The notes: a model not told the origin generated them from the letters alone. A stretch of 60,953 bases of DNA from Ignavibacteria bacterium (GCA_016873795.1 VGWA01000002.1:1-60953); one strand, 5' to 3'. Shown: positions 35,268-45,335, counted from the stretch's first letter. Numbers and translations: made by a program.

Positions 35268-35400
35268 ATTTTGGGCAAATCTTTCTCCTGTTAACTGTTC
35301 ACAGCTCACTATTCACTGTTATATTTATGTTTTAATATCAATTTTGTACTTGAAGAACTTATGTTTTCTAAATAAATTTTTAAAAATAAATTATTATCTT

Positions 35401-37641
35401 ATGAAATATTTATTAATAATTTTACTTGACTTTTGTTTCGTTTTATACTTCTGTGTTGATGCTGTATCTCAGTTCGGGGACTATATTTGGCTTCGTCCGA
35501 AACCAACAGCCGAAAGATTAATGGGAATTAATATTGCAGCAGGAAAAATATACATAGTTGCAAACGCAGGAGTTTTATTGACAAGTACCAATAATGGAGT
35601 GAATTGGGATTTTAAAAAAATCAGCGACACTTCTTTTGCTGATGTATTTGTTGTAGGAAATGATGTGCATATCGTCGGGGGGTCATATGATAATAAGAGT
35701 ATAAGATTATATTTTAAATCCACTGACGGCGGTTTAACTTTCCAAAATTTAACACAAAATACAATTGTCGGACAGGGTGATACACTTAAACTTAATACTC
35801 TTTCGTTTACGGATGTTAATACAGGATATGTAGCGGGAAATAACGGATTCATTTACAAGACTACAAATGGAGGTCTGAACTGGTTTTCACAAAACAGCGG
35901 AGTAACTGCTACAATAAACGAAATGTATTTTCCCCCTTCCGGAACAGGTTTGACGGGATATATGACAGGCGGTAGCGCAGGTACGGCTTTTGTTATTAAA
36001 ACCGTTGATGGCGGTAATAACTGGACCCTGTTGTCTATCCCTGCTGTTCCTTCAAGTAATAACCTCGGTGCAATACATTTTTCGGATGTTAATACCGGAT
36101 ATGTAACCGGCGGCGGTAACTTCGCACTCGGTACAATTGCTCTGAAAACTACTAACGGCGGTACTAATTGGACATTCATCGATATTAATGCGATTAATCC
36201 TAATATCAGATATGATGTTGGAGGCGGTGTTTATGTCGTTAATCAGGATACGGTTTATGCCGTCGGTGTTAATGCTAATATTGTCAGGACCACTAACGGC
36301 GGCGTAAGTTGGGAAAAACTCTTTCCGGAAAGTACCTTTAATTTTGGTTCTGCTTTTTTAACCGGTATTTCTTTTATCGGAAACACCGGTTTTATTTGCG
36401 GTGCCGGCGGTACTGTTATTAAAATTGAAGATACAACTAAAACTTTTATTGCCGGGGAAATATTATATCAGGCTTATGATGTGAGATTTTCTGTTACAGA
36501 TTCTCTGATCGGCTGGGTTGCCGGCGGAGGACAAAGGTCTAATCCCGGCGGAACAGTTATTAAATATGCTCTGCTCGAAAATACCACCGATGGCGGTAAT
36601 ACCTGGGGACCTCAAACATTACCGCAGTCTGACTTCATCTTTAGAGGTGTTGAAATGGCTGATAATAATAATATCTGGGCTGTGGGCGAAGGAGGAAGAG
36701 TTTTCCGTACTACTGATGCAGGTGATAACTGGACTATTGTTAGCATCGGAGCTACCGAAGAATTAAGAGAAGTAAAGTTTAAAAATCAATTGACTGGTTT
36801 TATAGGAGGAAGCGGCAAAATTTACAGAACTACAAACGGCGGAAATAACTGGACTGCAGTTACTTTTAGCGGCGGTTCGCAGGTTAACGAAATGGAAATA
36901 CTTCCGAATGGAAATATTGTTGCTGCTGTGGATGGTGCCTATACTCAGAGGTCAACCGATGATGGGCTTACCTGGATTTCCGCATCGCTTCCGAATACTA
37001 ATTATGATGAAAATATATTTTTCTATGATGATAATATCGGCTGGACGTGCGGGCTTATCGGTAATATTGCTAAAACAACTAACGGCGGCGTATCCTGGGC
37101 TGCCGTTACTTCGGGTATTTTCTCGAGTTCGCTCGATGGAGGTATCTATTTCTGGGACTTGAATAACGGTGCGGCATTCGGACTTACCGGACTTGTACTT
37201 AGAACAACTGATGGCGGAACTACCTGGTACAAAACTTATCCCTTCACAAGCCAGCCGTTCAGAAATGCCTTCTTCGTTAACGGCAGCAGAGCTTACTTCT
37301 CTACTGACCTCGGGGGAGTAATTAAATATTCTCAAACTTTAACTAATATTACTAAAGAACCCGGAATTGCAGCGGATTTTAAACTTTATCAGAATTATCC
37401 CAATCCTTTTAATAATTCGACCGTTATTAGCTTTGATTTGACTTCCGGAGATTATGTTTCAGTTAGTGTTTATGATATTATGGGAAGGGAAGTGGCTGTG
37501 CTTCATGACGGTTATCTGAATGCAGGGTCTCATAAAATTAACTTTAATTCAAGTGCACTTTCAAGCGGTGTTTATTTTTATAAAGTAAAAACAGGTTCAT
37601 CCAGGCTGTTCGGCATAAAATCAATGGTATTGCTAAAGTAA
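35401..37641 (+). CDS. T9SS-sorted beta-propeller protein with YCF48/BNR-like repeats
   Basis: A 746 aa secreted protein. I chose ATG 35401 because it begins the signal peptide (MKYLLIILLDFCFVLYF...); upstream in-frame codons start only with TTG. The body holds many repeats of the form KTTNGGLNWF, KTVDGGNNWTLL and RTTDGGTTWYKT, spaced about 45-50 residues apart, as in YCF48/photosystem II stability factor and sialidase-like propellers. The last 80 residues (LYQNYPNPFN...VYDIMGREVAVL...GVYFYKVKTGSS) form the type IX secretion sorting domain. It is probably exported across the outer membrane and attached or released; ligand unknown. Confidence 0.88.
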   Translation: MKYLLIILLDFCFVLYFCVDAVSQFGDYIWLRPKPTAERLMGINIAAGKIYIVANAGVLLTSTNNGVNWDFKKISDTSFADVFVVGNDVHIVGGSYDNKSIRLYFKSTDGGLTFQNLTQNTIVGQGDTLKLNTLSFTDVNTGYVAGNNGFIYKTTNGGLNWFSQNSGVTATINEMYFPPSGTGLTGYMTGGSAGTAFVIKTVDGGNNWTLLSIPAVPSSNNLGAIHFSDVNTGYVTGGGNFALGTIALKTTNGGTNWTFIDINAINPNIRYDVGGGVYVVNQDTVYAVGVNANIVRTTNGGVSWEKLFPESTFNFGSAFLTGISFIGNTGFICGAGGTVIKIEDTTKTFIAGEILYQAYDVRFSVTDSLIGWVAGGGQRSNPGGTVIKYALLENTTDGGNTWGPQTLPQSDFIFRGVEMADNNNIWAVGEGGRVFRTTDAGDNWTIVSIGATEELREVKFKNQLTGFIGGSGKIYRTTNGGNNWTAVTFSGGSQVNEMEILPNGNIVAAVDGAYTQRSTDDGLTWISASLPNTNYDENIFFYDDNIGWTCGLIGNIAKTTNGGVSWAAVTSGIFSSSLDGGIYFWDLNNGAAFGLTGLVLRTTDGGTTWYKTYPFTSQPFRNAFFVNGSRAYFSTDLGGVIKYSQTLTNITKEPGIAADFKLYQNYPNPFNNSTVISFDLTSGDYVSVSVYDIMGREVAVLHDGYLNAGSHKINFNSSALSSGVYFYKVKTGSSRLFGIKSMVLLK

Positions 37642-37975
37642 ATATATAAGGAGACAATTTACAGACTGAAACTTAAGATTTGAATATATCTTTACATTTT
37701 AAAAAACATCGTTAATAATTTCTGAACAACGCTGCCTCACGTCATCATTCCTCCCTGAATATTGTTAAAATGCATTCATAACGTATTTATATAAACCTGT
37801 GTTGCGGTTTTTCCGATACTGAAAATCTCTCTTCAGCAAAATTCCTTTATGTGGCAATTACTTAACTGTTTCAATATTTTTTCTGAAATTTTCTATTCAT
37901 TATTTCTGAATTGTCATTATTGTTTATTATTGATAATTTCAACACTCACCGCCTATTTTAACAGAGTTATTTATT
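37642..37975. other. Intergenic region without recognised features
   Basis: A 334-bp AT-rich gap between the T9SS gene and the nucleotidase gene. I see no tRNA, strong hairpin, repeat-family member or plausible ORF. AAGGAGA near 37648 is not followed by a start codon at a useful distance. A promoter for the downstream four-gene run probably lies here but cannot be pinned down. Confidence 0.4.
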
Positions 37976-38527
37976 ATGATTATTTTAATTGATATGGATG
38001 ATGTAATTGCTGATTTTGACGGTGAGTTTTATGCTAAATGGTGTCTTAAGTACCCGCATAAACAAATTGCTCATCCTGATAACAGAACAAAATTTTATAT
38101 AAAAGATGAATCGCCTCCCGAATACAGGGATTTGATTTATTCACTTTGTTCAGAAAACGGTTTCATTAGCTCATTACCGGAAATACCCGGTGCGGTTAAT
38201 GCTTTGAAACAAATTAAAAAATTAGGAAATTCTGTTTTTATATGCACATCGCCGCTACTGTATTATGAAAATAATGTTCTCGAAAAATATTTGTGGGTGG
38301 AGGAACATCTCGGTAGAAATTGGACCGAAAATATTATTCTTACACGGGATAAAACAATCGTAAGAGGTGATATATTAATCGATGATAAACCTGAAATTAC
38401 CGGACACTGTACTCCGGTTTGGGAACATATATTGTTTGACAGAAGTTATAACCGGCATATTAAAGGAAAAAAAAGAATGACCTGGAAAAACTGGAAAGAA
38501 GTATTGGGCTTTAACCTGAAAAAATAA
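37976..38527 (+). CDS. 5'(3')-deoxyribonucleotidase-like HAD phosphatase
   Basis: A 183 aa HAD-family enzyme of the NT5C type. The nucleophile motif is LIDMDDVIADFDGEF (first and second Asp of DMDDV), with FICTSP as motif II and DILIDDKPE as the acidic motif. These enzymes dephosphorylate deoxyribonucleoside monophosphates. It starts a plus-strand run, and mtaB begins 1 nt after its stop. Length is normal for the family. Confidence 0.85.
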   Translation: MIILIDMDDVIADFDGEFYAKWCLKYPHKQIAHPDNRTKFYIKDESPPEYRDLIYSLCSENGFISSLPEIPGAVNALKQIKKLGNSVFICTSPLLYYENNVLEKYLWVEEHLGRNWTENIILTRDKTIVRGDILIDDKPEITGHCTPVWEHILFDRSYNRHIKGKKRMTWKNWKEVLGFNLKK

Positions 38528-38528
38528 A

Positions 38529-39860
38529 ATGAAAAAAACTGTCGTACTTCATACCTTGGGATGTAAATTAAATTACAGCGAAACTTCGGCAATAACAAAA
38601 AAATTCGTAATGAATGGTTTCTCTGTCGGAAAATTTGGTGAACAGTCGGATGTTTTTTTCCTTAACTCCTGTACAGTAACCTCGCATTCGGATAAAGAAT
38701 GCCGTAAAATTATCAGAAGCGTATTAAGAAAAAATCCCGGCACTTATGTTATAGTTGCGGGATGCTATTCGCAGTTAAAAGCAGATGAAATATCGCAAAT
38801 CAGAGGAGTCGACCTTATTCTGGGTACTTCGGAAAAATTCGATTTCTTTAAATTCTTTAAATACAACGATAATAAAGAAATAATAATTGAAAAATTTAAT
38901 GAACCCGTCATAAAAATTTCCGCTCTGGAAAATGAAACAAGAATATTTGAAGCATTTTCCTCGGATTCCGACTCTCGAACCAGGGCATTTCTGAAAATAC
39001 AGGATGGATGCGACTATAACTGTGCCTATTGCACTGTTCCTCTTGCACGCGGGAAATCCAGAAGTATTAAAACCGAAAGGGTTATCCGTAATGCCGAAGA
39101 AATTATAAGTTATGGATATAAAGAAATCGTCTTGACCGGTGTTAATGTTGCCGACTATTATGACAATGAAAAAAATTTTGGTTTTTTTGATCTTTTGAAC
39201 GAACTTAATAAACTCGAAATTCCGCGAATAAGAATAAGTTCTATAGAACCCGACCTTCTGAATACCGATATTATTTTGTTAATAAAAAATTCTGATAAGT
39301 TCTGTAAACATTTTCATATACCGCTCCAAAGCGGAGATGATGAGATACTGAAAAGAATGAAAAGAAAATACAAAACGGAAAAGTTCAGGAATCTGATTTT
39401 AGAAATTAAAAATAAAATACCGGATGCGTGTATAGGAATTGACGTTATAACCGGATTTCCCGGTGAATCGGATAAAAACTTCGAAAATACGTATGAATTT
39501 CTCAATGAACTGCCCTTTGATTATCTTCACGTTTTTACTTATTCTGAAAGAGATAATACTCCGGCAGTGCTGATGCAGAATAAAATTAATGAGGCAGCAA
39601 AAAAACTAAGGAGCAGTATGTTGAGAAACCTTTCGGTCAGAAAAAAACAAATGTTTTATGACAGCTGTATAGGAAAAGTCAAAGAAGTTTTATTTGAATC
39701 TAAAAAACAAGATTCGTACTTTTATGGATTAACAACGAATTATGTTAAAGTAAGAGCTCAGCCGGAATACGGTTCCGATAGCGTTCTTGAAAATGAAATT
39801 AAAAAAGTAATTCTTCTGAAATCAAACGGAATTAAATTTATTGAATCAAAATTAATTTAA
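38529..39860 (+). CDS. mtaB: tRNA t6A37 methylthiotransferase MtaB
   Basis: A 443 aa methylthiotransferase with two iron-sulfur sites. The N-terminal MTTase domain has LGCKLNYSE and further Cys in NSCTVTS and AGCYSQ. The radical SAM site is GCDYNCAYCTVP (C-x3-C-x2-C). The LGCKLN start and LNELPFDYLHVFTYSERDNTPA point to MtaB rather than MiaB or RimO. It converts t6A37 of tRNA to ms2t6A to improve decoding. The C-terminal TRAM-like part is short. It is cotranscribed with the nucleotidase. Confidence 0.92.
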   Translation: MKKTVVLHTLGCKLNYSETSAITKKFVMNGFSVGKFGEQSDVFFLNSCTVTSHSDKECRKIIRSVLRKNPGTYVIVAGCYSQLKADEISQIRGVDLILGTSEKFDFFKFFKYNDNKEIIIEKFNEPVIKISALENETRIFEAFSSDSDSRTRAFLKIQDGCDYNCAYCTVPLARGKSRSIKTERVIRNAEEIISYGYKEIVLTGVNVADYYDNEKNFGFFDLLNELNKLEIPRIRISSIEPDLLNTDIILLIKNSDKFCKHFHIPLQSGDDEILKRMKRKYKTEKFRNLILEIKNKIPDACIGIDVITGFPGESDKNFENTYEFLNELPFDYLHVFTYSERDNTPAVLMQNKINEAAKKLRSSMLRNLSVRKKQMFYDSCIGKVKEVLFESKKQDSYFYGLTTNYVKVRAQPEYGSDSVLENEIKKVILLKSNGIKFIESKLI

Positions 39861-39870
39861 AAAAATATTT

Positions 39871-40356
39871 ATGAATATATTTCTAATACGTCACGCGGAA
39901 GCAATAGATTATCAGACGGAAACAGTCCGTTCGGATGAATATCGTTTTTTAACTCCGAAAGGCAGACTCACCTCTCTTAAAGTTTCAAAACAGTTGAAAA
40001 ATGAATTCATCGGCCTGGAAAAGATTTTTACAAGCCCCCTGATTCGTGCCGTACAAACTGCGGAAATACTTGCTTCTGTTATAAAGTTTGATAAAGATGT
40101 GGAAGCGGTAAAAGAACTTGCTTTTGGTGTGTCGGCTTCAAGAATGATATCGCTTATTGAAAGAAATGCGGGATTTAAAGCCATCGCGCTGGTCGGTCAT
40201 GAACCTATGATGAGTATGCTGTTCGATTCGCTTACCGCGTCTCCGTTTCCGGATAAGTTCAGAAAATCCGGCGTTTGCCTTGTAAATTACAATGTAAAAA
40301 ATAAATCCGGAAAGCCGGAATGGTATTTTAATCCGAAAACCTTAAAAAAAGAATAA
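39871..40356 (+). CDS. sixA: Phosphohistidine phosphatase SixA-like
   Basis: A 161 aa histidine phosphatase. The catalytic LIRHAEA (Arg7, His8), TSPLIRAVQTAEIL and VGHEPMMSML (second His) are as in SixA. SixA removes phosphate from phosphohistidine in phosphotransfer proteins; the target here is not known. It starts 10 nt after mtaB. It is of typical length. Confidence 0.88.
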   Translation: MNIFLIRHAEAIDYQTETVRSDEYRFLTPKGRLTSLKVSKQLKNEFIGLEKIFTSPLIRAVQTAEILASVIKFDKDVEAVKELAFGVSASRMISLIERNAGFKAIALVGHEPMMSMLFDSLTASPFPDKFRKSGVCLVNYNVKNKSGKPEWYFNPKTLKKE

Positions 40357-40369
40357 ACTGAAAGTCAGG
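40355..40369 (-). repeat. Isolated REP-like fragment in reverse orientation
   Basis: AAACTGAAAGTCAGG is the reverse complement of CCTGACTTTCAGTTT, which matches the second half-element of the right-edge repeat family. It begins on the sixA stop codon and could form part of a 3' hairpin. Confidence 0.35.
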
Positions 40370-40535
40370 TCTGCAGTTCCATATTATTAAATATCAATAT
40401 AAACAATCCGATGATAACTGCAGTATTGCAATTTTATATGGTGACTTTCATTGGTTTTGCCTGTAAATTGAATTTGAATTAATTTATCTTTGATTATTAA
40501 TTATTCTTGTTTTTTTTTAAAATTAATTGTTTACT

Positions 40536-41495
40536 ATGACCGATAAATCTGCTGTAGCTCCGAAAGGATTTAAATTGTGGTGGATTGCAATTCGTCCTTA
40601 TGCTTTCCCCGCCTCCGTAATTCCTGTTTTGTATGGCTCGGTACTTGCTGTCTGGCTTAATCCGGGAGAAGTTGATTTTAATTTCTTTGTTTTCTTTCTG
40701 ACCCTTATCGGATGTATGCTTATCCATGTCGGAACGAATTTGATAAATGATATTTATGATTATAAAAAAGGAATAGACGTGGAAGATGAAGAAATCGGAA
40801 TACCGCACGGCGGTTCGCTTGTCCTGTCTAAAGGTTTTATGACAGTGAGACAAATGTCCTATGGCGCATTTGTGTCTGTTTTACTTGCTTTTGTTATCGG
40901 CTTGATTTTATATTTCCTGAGAGGCGAATTTGTACTGTACCTGATGGTGTTCGGTCTGTTCTCTGCCGTTTTCTATACCGCTGCACCTATATCACTGAAA
41001 TATAAAGCTCTGGGTGATATTCAGGTCTTTATCTCTTTCGGTACCGGTATGACAATCGGAGCTTATATGGTGCAAACCGGAAAATTCAGCTGGATTCCGG
41101 TTATTCTTTCCATACCGCTCGGCTTATTCATCGATGCAATCCTCCATTCCAATAACCTTAGAGACCTTAAGTTTGATAAAACTTTCGGAATAAAAACTCT
41201 GCCTATTCTTATTGGTGAAAAATTATCAAAATATTTTTATGTATTTATAGTTCTTGGTGCATACCTTTCTATTGTAATTTTTGTTGTTTTCAAAATTCTG
41301 CCTGTCTTTGCTCTGCTCAATTTTATTACACTTCCTGCAGCTTTTAAATTAATAAAAATTCTTAATAATATCCCTCAGGAATCAAAATCAAGATTTGAAG
41401 TCGGAACAAGAGTAAACGTCGGTACCGCTCAACTTAGTATGCAGTTCGGAATAGCTACAATTATAGGCATTCTCCTCCATATCTTTATCTTTTGA
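40536..41495 (+). CDS. menA: MenA-like 1,4-dihydroxy-2-naphthoate prenyltransferase (UbiA family)
   Basis: A 319 aa UbiA-superfamily membrane enzyme; ATG 40536 is preferred over a TTG nine bases upstream. Asp-rich motif 1 is NLINDIYDYKKGID, motif 2 is NNLRDLKFDKTFGIKTL, and about eight hydrophobic helices are visible. The size and the KGID and RDLKFD versions fit MenA, which attaches a polyprenyl tail to DHNA in menaquinone synthesis. Other men genes are not in the window, so another UbiA substrate is possible. Confidence 0.8.
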   Translation: MTDKSAVAPKGFKLWWIAIRPYAFPASVIPVLYGSVLAVWLNPGEVDFNFFVFFLTLIGCMLIHVGTNLINDIYDYKKGIDVEDEEIGIPHGGSLVLSKGFMTVRQMSYGAFVSVLLAFVIGLILYFLRGEFVLYLMVFGLFSAVFYTAAPISLKYKALGDIQVFISFGTGMTIGAYMVQTGKFSWIPVILSIPLGLFIDAILHSNNLRDLKFDKTFGIKTLPILIGEKLSKYFYVFIVLGAYLSIVIFVVFKILPVFALLNFITLPAAFKLIKILNNIPQESKSRFEVGTRVNVGTAQLSMQFGIATIIGILLHIFIF

Positions 41496-41686
41496 TTATA
41501 TTAATCTCCGTATAATCCGCAGATGTTATTCATCTTCCGTTTCTCTTTGATTTATTAATGTAATTTAGTGCAGAACATTTATTCGGAATTTCACCCCGTC
41601 AATCAAAATAAATTCCTTTATAGATTTATTTATTTTTCGGATATTTAATTAATTATTTTTTTATTTCTAAAAAATATATTAAAAAA

Positions 41687-42178
41687 ATGTCGAATAAAAA
41701 AAAGTTTATCATAGGACTTATAATATGGATAACCGGAAACCTGCTTTTTTTTCTCAGCCCTCTTATAATTGCATCTGATTTACCCGTTTGGATTAGAACA
41801 ATTCTTGGCAGCGTATTGGTTTTCTCACCCGAAATAGGGGCACTTATAGCCGTAAGTATAATGGGTAAAGAAAATTTTCAATTGATTATAAACAAAATAA
41901 AAAGATGGTTAAGGTATATTAAACCCGCAGGAAATATTGGTAAAGTAAGACATATAATCGGACTTGTTCTTTTTTTTATACCTTTACTTCCGTCATATGT
42001 TATTGCTTATGCACCTTCATATTTACCCGATACGTCACCAGGGAGAATCTGGGTATGTTTGGCATCGGATATTGTTTTTTTTGTGAGTCTGTTTGTTCTC
42101 GGGGGGGATTTCTGGGATAAATTAAGGGCTTTGTTTACAAGAGAAGCAAGAGCAGTATTTCCGCCTGTGAAAAATTAG
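41687..42178 (+). CDS. Small four-helix membrane protein (transporter suffix-like domain)
   Basis: A 163 aa protein with four predicted membrane helices (about 7-29, 37-57, 86-108 and 120-141). The C-terminal half, with VLFFIPLLPSYVIAYAPSYLPD and LFVLGGDFWDKLRALF, resembles the short transporter suffix domain found alone or at the end of some transporters. There is no catalytic signature. It stands alone, 191 bp after the prenyltransferase gene and converging with the SDR gene. Function unknown. Confidence 0.65.
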   Translation: MSNKKKFIIGLIIWITGNLLFFLSPLIIASDLPVWIRTILGSVLVFSPEIGALIAVSIMGKENFQLIINKIKRWLRYIKPAGNIGKVRHIIGLVLFFIPLLPSYVIAYAPSYLPDTSPGRIWVCLASDIVFFVSLFVLGGDFWDKLRALFTREARAVFPPVKN

Positions 42179-42199
42179 TAAAATAATTATAATATATAA

Positions 42200-42967
42200 C
42201 TAAAATCCGTAAACCGAAAACCCTCCGTCCACGCTTATAATTTGTCCGGTTATGTAAGATGAAGCCGGCATGCATAAAAATGCAGCCAGTGACGCTACTT
42301 CCTCCGGCTCTCCTGTCCTCTTCATCGGGGTTCTGCTTAATACTCTTTCAAGATATTCCGGCTTGCTTAATACCGGCTCCGTCAAAGGTGTGCGGATATA
42401 CCACGGAGCAATTGCGTTTACCCTTATGTTGTCAGAAGCCCATTCGCATGCAAGGTTTCTTGTTAATTGATTTATTCCCGCTTTTGCCAGTGCATACGGA
42501 CTGCCCGTTCTTATGTGTGTTAGACTTGCTGCCGATGATATATTTACAATCGAACCGCTCCCTGAATTTTTTAAATAGTTATAGGATTTTCTGCATATGT
42601 CATATGCAGAAAATAAATTTACTTCGGTTAGTAATGCTATCTCCTCTTCTGTGTATTCAAGCGTCTTTTTCCTTATGTTGTATCCTACATTGTTTACTAA
42701 TATGTCGAAACTATCCCAGATTTTGTTAATTTCTGCAAATAATTTTTCTCTTCCGTTCTTTTTTCCGATGTCAATACTTATTCCGTATGATCTGTACCCT
42801 TTCTTCTGATAAGTCTCAATCTGGGTAGTGAGTAATTCCTGATTCCTCGCCGCAATGAATATCTCTGCACCTAAATTTAGAAATTCTTCCGATATAGCTT
42901 TTCCGATTCCTTTCGTTCCGCCCGTAATTAAAGCTTTTTTACCTTTTAAAGACCATCTGTTTTTCAT
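42200..42967 (-). CDS. Short-chain dehydrogenase/reductase
   Basis: A classical SDR of 255 aa. The cofactor motif is [11 protein letters not shown], with NNVGYN, the catalytic Ser in [10 protein letters not shown] and Tyr-x3-Lys in [12 protein letters not shown] after the second strand suggests NADPH preference. It resembles tropinone-reductase-like and 3-oxoacyl-ACP-reductase-like members ([33 protein letters not shown]). Substrate unknown. It starts 15 nt after the GroES-like stop, so the two are probably cotranscribed. Confidence 0.9.
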   Translation of the reverse strand: MKNRWSLKGKKALITGGTKGIGKAISEEFLNLGAEIFIAARNQELLTTQIETYQKKGYRSYGISIDIGKKNGREKLFAEINKIWDSFDILVNNVGYNIRKKTLEYTEEEIALLTEVNLFSAYDICRKSYNYLKNSGSGSIVNISSAASLTHIRTGSPYALAKAGINQLTRNLACEWASDNIRVNAIAPWYIRTPLTEPVLSKPEYLERVLSRTPMKRTGEPEEVASLAAFLCMPASSYITGQIISVDGGFSVYGF

Positions 42968-42982
42968 ATCACAATTGTTTTT

Positions 42983-43369
42983 TTATTCGAATAAATCTTC
43001 GTCTCTTTCCAGCATTAAAATGGCATTCTGCTGGACAATATAATATTTTTCTTCCTCAAACATTACTTCGATTGCATCTTTTTGCAGAAATAAAGCAAGG
43101 TCTCCCGTTTTTGCCTGTAACGGAATGTACTTTATTTTTTCATCTTTTTTTGATTTCCAAAAATCCTCGCTGTCATCTGTAGGAAGCGGTATAGGATAAC
43201 CCGGACCTGTCTTTATTACGAATCCGCTCTGTACAAGTTCCTTTTCCTGTACTCCCGGAGGCAAATATAAACCGCTCTTTGTCTTTGAATCCAGTGTCTT
43301 GGGCTTTATTAAAACCCTGTCACCTATCATTATTAGTTTTTCGAGTTTTTTTCTTTGGTCTTGTGTCAT
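42983..43369 (-). CDS. GroES-like (Cpn10-fold) protein
   Basis: A 128 aa protein with a Cpn10-like layout: GDRVLIKPKTLDSKTKSGLYLPPG (strands and mobile-loop-like region), GFVIKTGPGYPIPLP, and GDLALFLQKDAIEVMFEEEKYYIVQQNAILML at the end. An added charged stretch (about 67-85) is absent from normal GroES. There is no groEL nearby, so it is a paralog and not the main cochaperonin. It heads a two-gene minus-strand unit with the SDR and is divergent from asnS. Confidence 0.75.
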   Translation of the reverse strand: MTQDQRKKLEKLIMIGDRVLIKPKTLDSKTKSGLYLPPGVQEKELVQSGFVIKTGPGYPIPLPTDDSEDFWKSKKDEKIKYIPLQAKTGDLALFLQKDAIEVMFEEEKYYIVQQNAILMLERDEDLFE

Positions 43370-43470
43370 TTTTTTAAATGTTTTTTCAAATCTGCACTCC
43401 AGACAAATTATTTAAAACTCAAAAATATTTCCCTTAACTCTTAACTTTTTTAATAATGACTAAATTATCA

Positions 43471-43500
43471 TTGAAAATTTTCGTATTTTTCTGTTATAGA
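43471..43500 (+). promoter_or_regulatory. Possible promoter for asnS
   Basis: TTGAAA (43471-43476) and TATAGA (43495-43500) with 18 bp between them lie 22 bp before the asnS start. This fits a vegetative-type promoter, but AT-rich DNA gives such matches by chance, and Bacteroidota promoters often differ. Confidence 0.3.
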
Positions 43501-43522
43501 ATAAAATTATAAATTATATAAT

Positions 43523-44857
43523 ATGTGGATATATATAGAAAAAATAGCTGATTACGTTGGTCAGGAAATAACAATAAAAGGCTGGCTTTACAATATCAGG
43601 TCATCCGGAAAACTTATGTTTCCCACATTGCGTGACGGTACGGGTTTTATTCAGGGAGTTGTATCTAAAAATGATGTTTCGGAAAAAGTATGGGATGATT
43701 TTAATAAATTGACACAGGAATCCTCCGTTATCGTAAAAGGTATTGTTTCGAAACATCCGAAAAAAGTTAACGTTTATGAATTACAGATAAATAATCTTGA
43801 AATTGTCAGCATTTCGGAACCGTACCCAATTTCTCATAAAGAACACGGTGTAGAATTTTTAATGGATAGGAGACACTTATGGATAAGAACACCAAGGCAA
43901 AGCGCTGTTCTTAGAGTAAGAAATGAAATTATTCAGTCAATACGCGATTATATGTACAGTAACGGATTCATTTTATTCGATGCACCCATTTTTACTCCGA
44001 ATGCCTGCGAAGGAACTTCAACTCTGTTTTCTACAGATTATTTCGATTTGGGAAAAGCATATTTATCTCAATCCGGACAATTATACGCCGAAGCCGGAGC
44101 ACTTGCACTTGGAAAAGTCTACACACTCGGTCCAACATTTCGCGCCGAGTATTCTATGACCCGAAGGCATATTACAGAGTTTTGGATGATGGAACCGGAA
44201 ATGGCATATTTTGATATATTTGACAATATGGATTTAATCGAAGATTTCCTCGTTTATGTTGTTCAAAGAGTTATTAAAAATAAAAAACAGGAACTGGAAA
44301 TCCTTGAAAGAAATATGGATAAACTTGAAAAAGTCCGTAAACCTTTCCCGAGAATTACATATACTGAAGCAGTCGAAATTTTAAACAAAAAAGATATTCC
44401 TCTTATTAAAAAAACCGAAGACGGCGAAGAATTCATCAGACCTTTTCCCTGGGGCGAGGATTTCGGAGCACCGCATGAAGAGGCGGTTGTGGAAGACTTC
44501 GATAAACCTGTAATGATTTATAACTGGCCTGCTAAAGCAAAAGCTTTCTATATGAAACGCGACCCCGATAATCCCGATCTGGTACGCGGTATCGACGTGC
44601 TTGCTCCGGAAGGCTTTGGAGAAATTATCGGCGGCTCACAACGGGAAGATGACCTGAATCTGCTGCTTGAAAGAATTAAAGAACATAACCTCCCTGAAGA
44701 AGAATTTCAATGGTACCTGGACTTAAGACGGTACGGCAGTGTCCCTCATTCGGGATTCGGTCTCGGTATCGAAAGAATGGTCAGCTGGATTTGTAACCTC
44801 GAACATATCAGAGAATCTATCCCGTTCGTAAGAAGACCTAATAGAATAAGACCATAG
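43523..44857 (+). CDS. asnS: Asparagine--tRNA ligase
   Basis: A 444 aa class IIb synthetase. An N-terminal OB fold ([23 protein letters not shown]) precedes the catalytic core with motif 2 around [25 protein letters not shown] and motif 3 [13 protein letters not shown], ending in [12 protein letters not shown]. AsnRS-specific features, including the small insert after [12 protein letters not shown], support Asn over Asp. It charges tRNA-Asn directly. It is first in a plus-strand run with the NYN and HD genes, with 13 nt to the next start. Confidence 0.95.
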   Translation: MWIYIEKIADYVGQEITIKGWLYNIRSSGKLMFPTLRDGTGFIQGVVSKNDVSEKVWDDFNKLTQESSVIVKGIVSKHPKKVNVYELQINNLEIVSISEPYPISHKEHGVEFLMDRRHLWIRTPRQSAVLRVRNEIIQSIRDYMYSNGFILFDAPIFTPNACEGTSTLFSTDYFDLGKAYLSQSGQLYAEAGALALGKVYTLGPTFRAEYSMTRRHITEFWMMEPEMAYFDIFDNMDLIEDFLVYVVQRVIKNKKQELEILERNMDKLEKVRKPFPRITYTEAVEILNKKDIPLIKKTEDGEEFIRPFPWGEDFGAPHEEAVVEDFDKPVMIYNWPAKAKAFYMKRDPDNPDLVRGIDVLAPEGFGEIIGGSQREDDLNLLLERIKEHNLPEEEFQWYLDLRRYGSVPHSGFGLGIERMVSWICNLEHIRESIPFVRRPNRIRP

Positions 44858-44870
44858 ACTTTTACCTGAT

Positions 44871-45335
44871 ATGAAAATATTAATAATAGACGGAAATAAC
44901 TTAATACATAAAATTCCGAAATACAGAAAACTGTTTAAATTAAATCCTGAATCCGTACAACTTTCTTTGCTTGAATCCGTAAGATTAAAATTAGGTACAG
45001 ATGAGAAACTAATCCTTTTTTTTGATGGATTCGGAAACATAAAATCAAAAGAAATCAGATTTTCCGGCAGCTTGACTGCAGATGAGCTTATAAAGAAATA
45101 TATTGAAGAAAACTATACAAAGCAAAAAATTACAGTCGTAAGCTCGGATACCGGAATTACGGGATTGGCGAAAGTCTGCTGCTGTAAAATTATTAAGTCT
45201 GAAGATTTTTTGAAAGAAATTAAATCTTCGGAAAAAGAAAAGCGGAATATTAATCAGCTTTTTCTTTACGATAAGGAAAAACCCGAAAAAATAAATAAAA
45301 CAGAATTTGAGGAATTCAGAAAATATTTTACATAA
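44871..45335 (+). CDS. NYN/YacP-like RNase domain protein
   Basis: A 154 aa protein of the YacP-like NYN (PIN-fold) family. The N-terminal LIIDGNNLIH, LILFFDGFGN in the middle and VVSSDTGI carry the acidic residues expected of this nuclease fold. Relatives such as Bacillus Rae1/YacP cut mRNA on ribosomes, but a specific role here is inferred only from family. It sits between asnS and an HD-domain gene, whose ATG follows its stop with no gap. Confidence 0.75.
   Translation: MKILIIDGNNLIHKIPKYRKLFKLNPESVQLSLLESVRLKLGTDEKLILFFDGFGNIKSKEIRFSGSLTADELIKKYIEENYTKQKITVVSSDTGITGLAKVCCCKIIKSEDFLKEIKSSEKEKRNINQLFLYDKEKPEKINKTEFEEFRKYFT

Larger units (their letters stand above)
35011..35400. promoter_or_regulatory. 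Divergent intergenic region between efflux operon and T9SS gene
   Basis: A 390-bp gap that probably holds promoters for both directions. It contains the adaptor ribosome site (AGGAG on the minus strand, 35019-35023), a 16-bp perfect palindrome (35039-35054), repeat-family fragments at 35082-35094 and 35254-35267, and a loosely repetitive stretch near 35286-35325 (variants of CACT and GTTCAC). No tRNA or convincing small ORF is seen. The in-frame extension of the T9SS ORF back to TTG 35344 looks non-coding. Confidence 0.6.
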
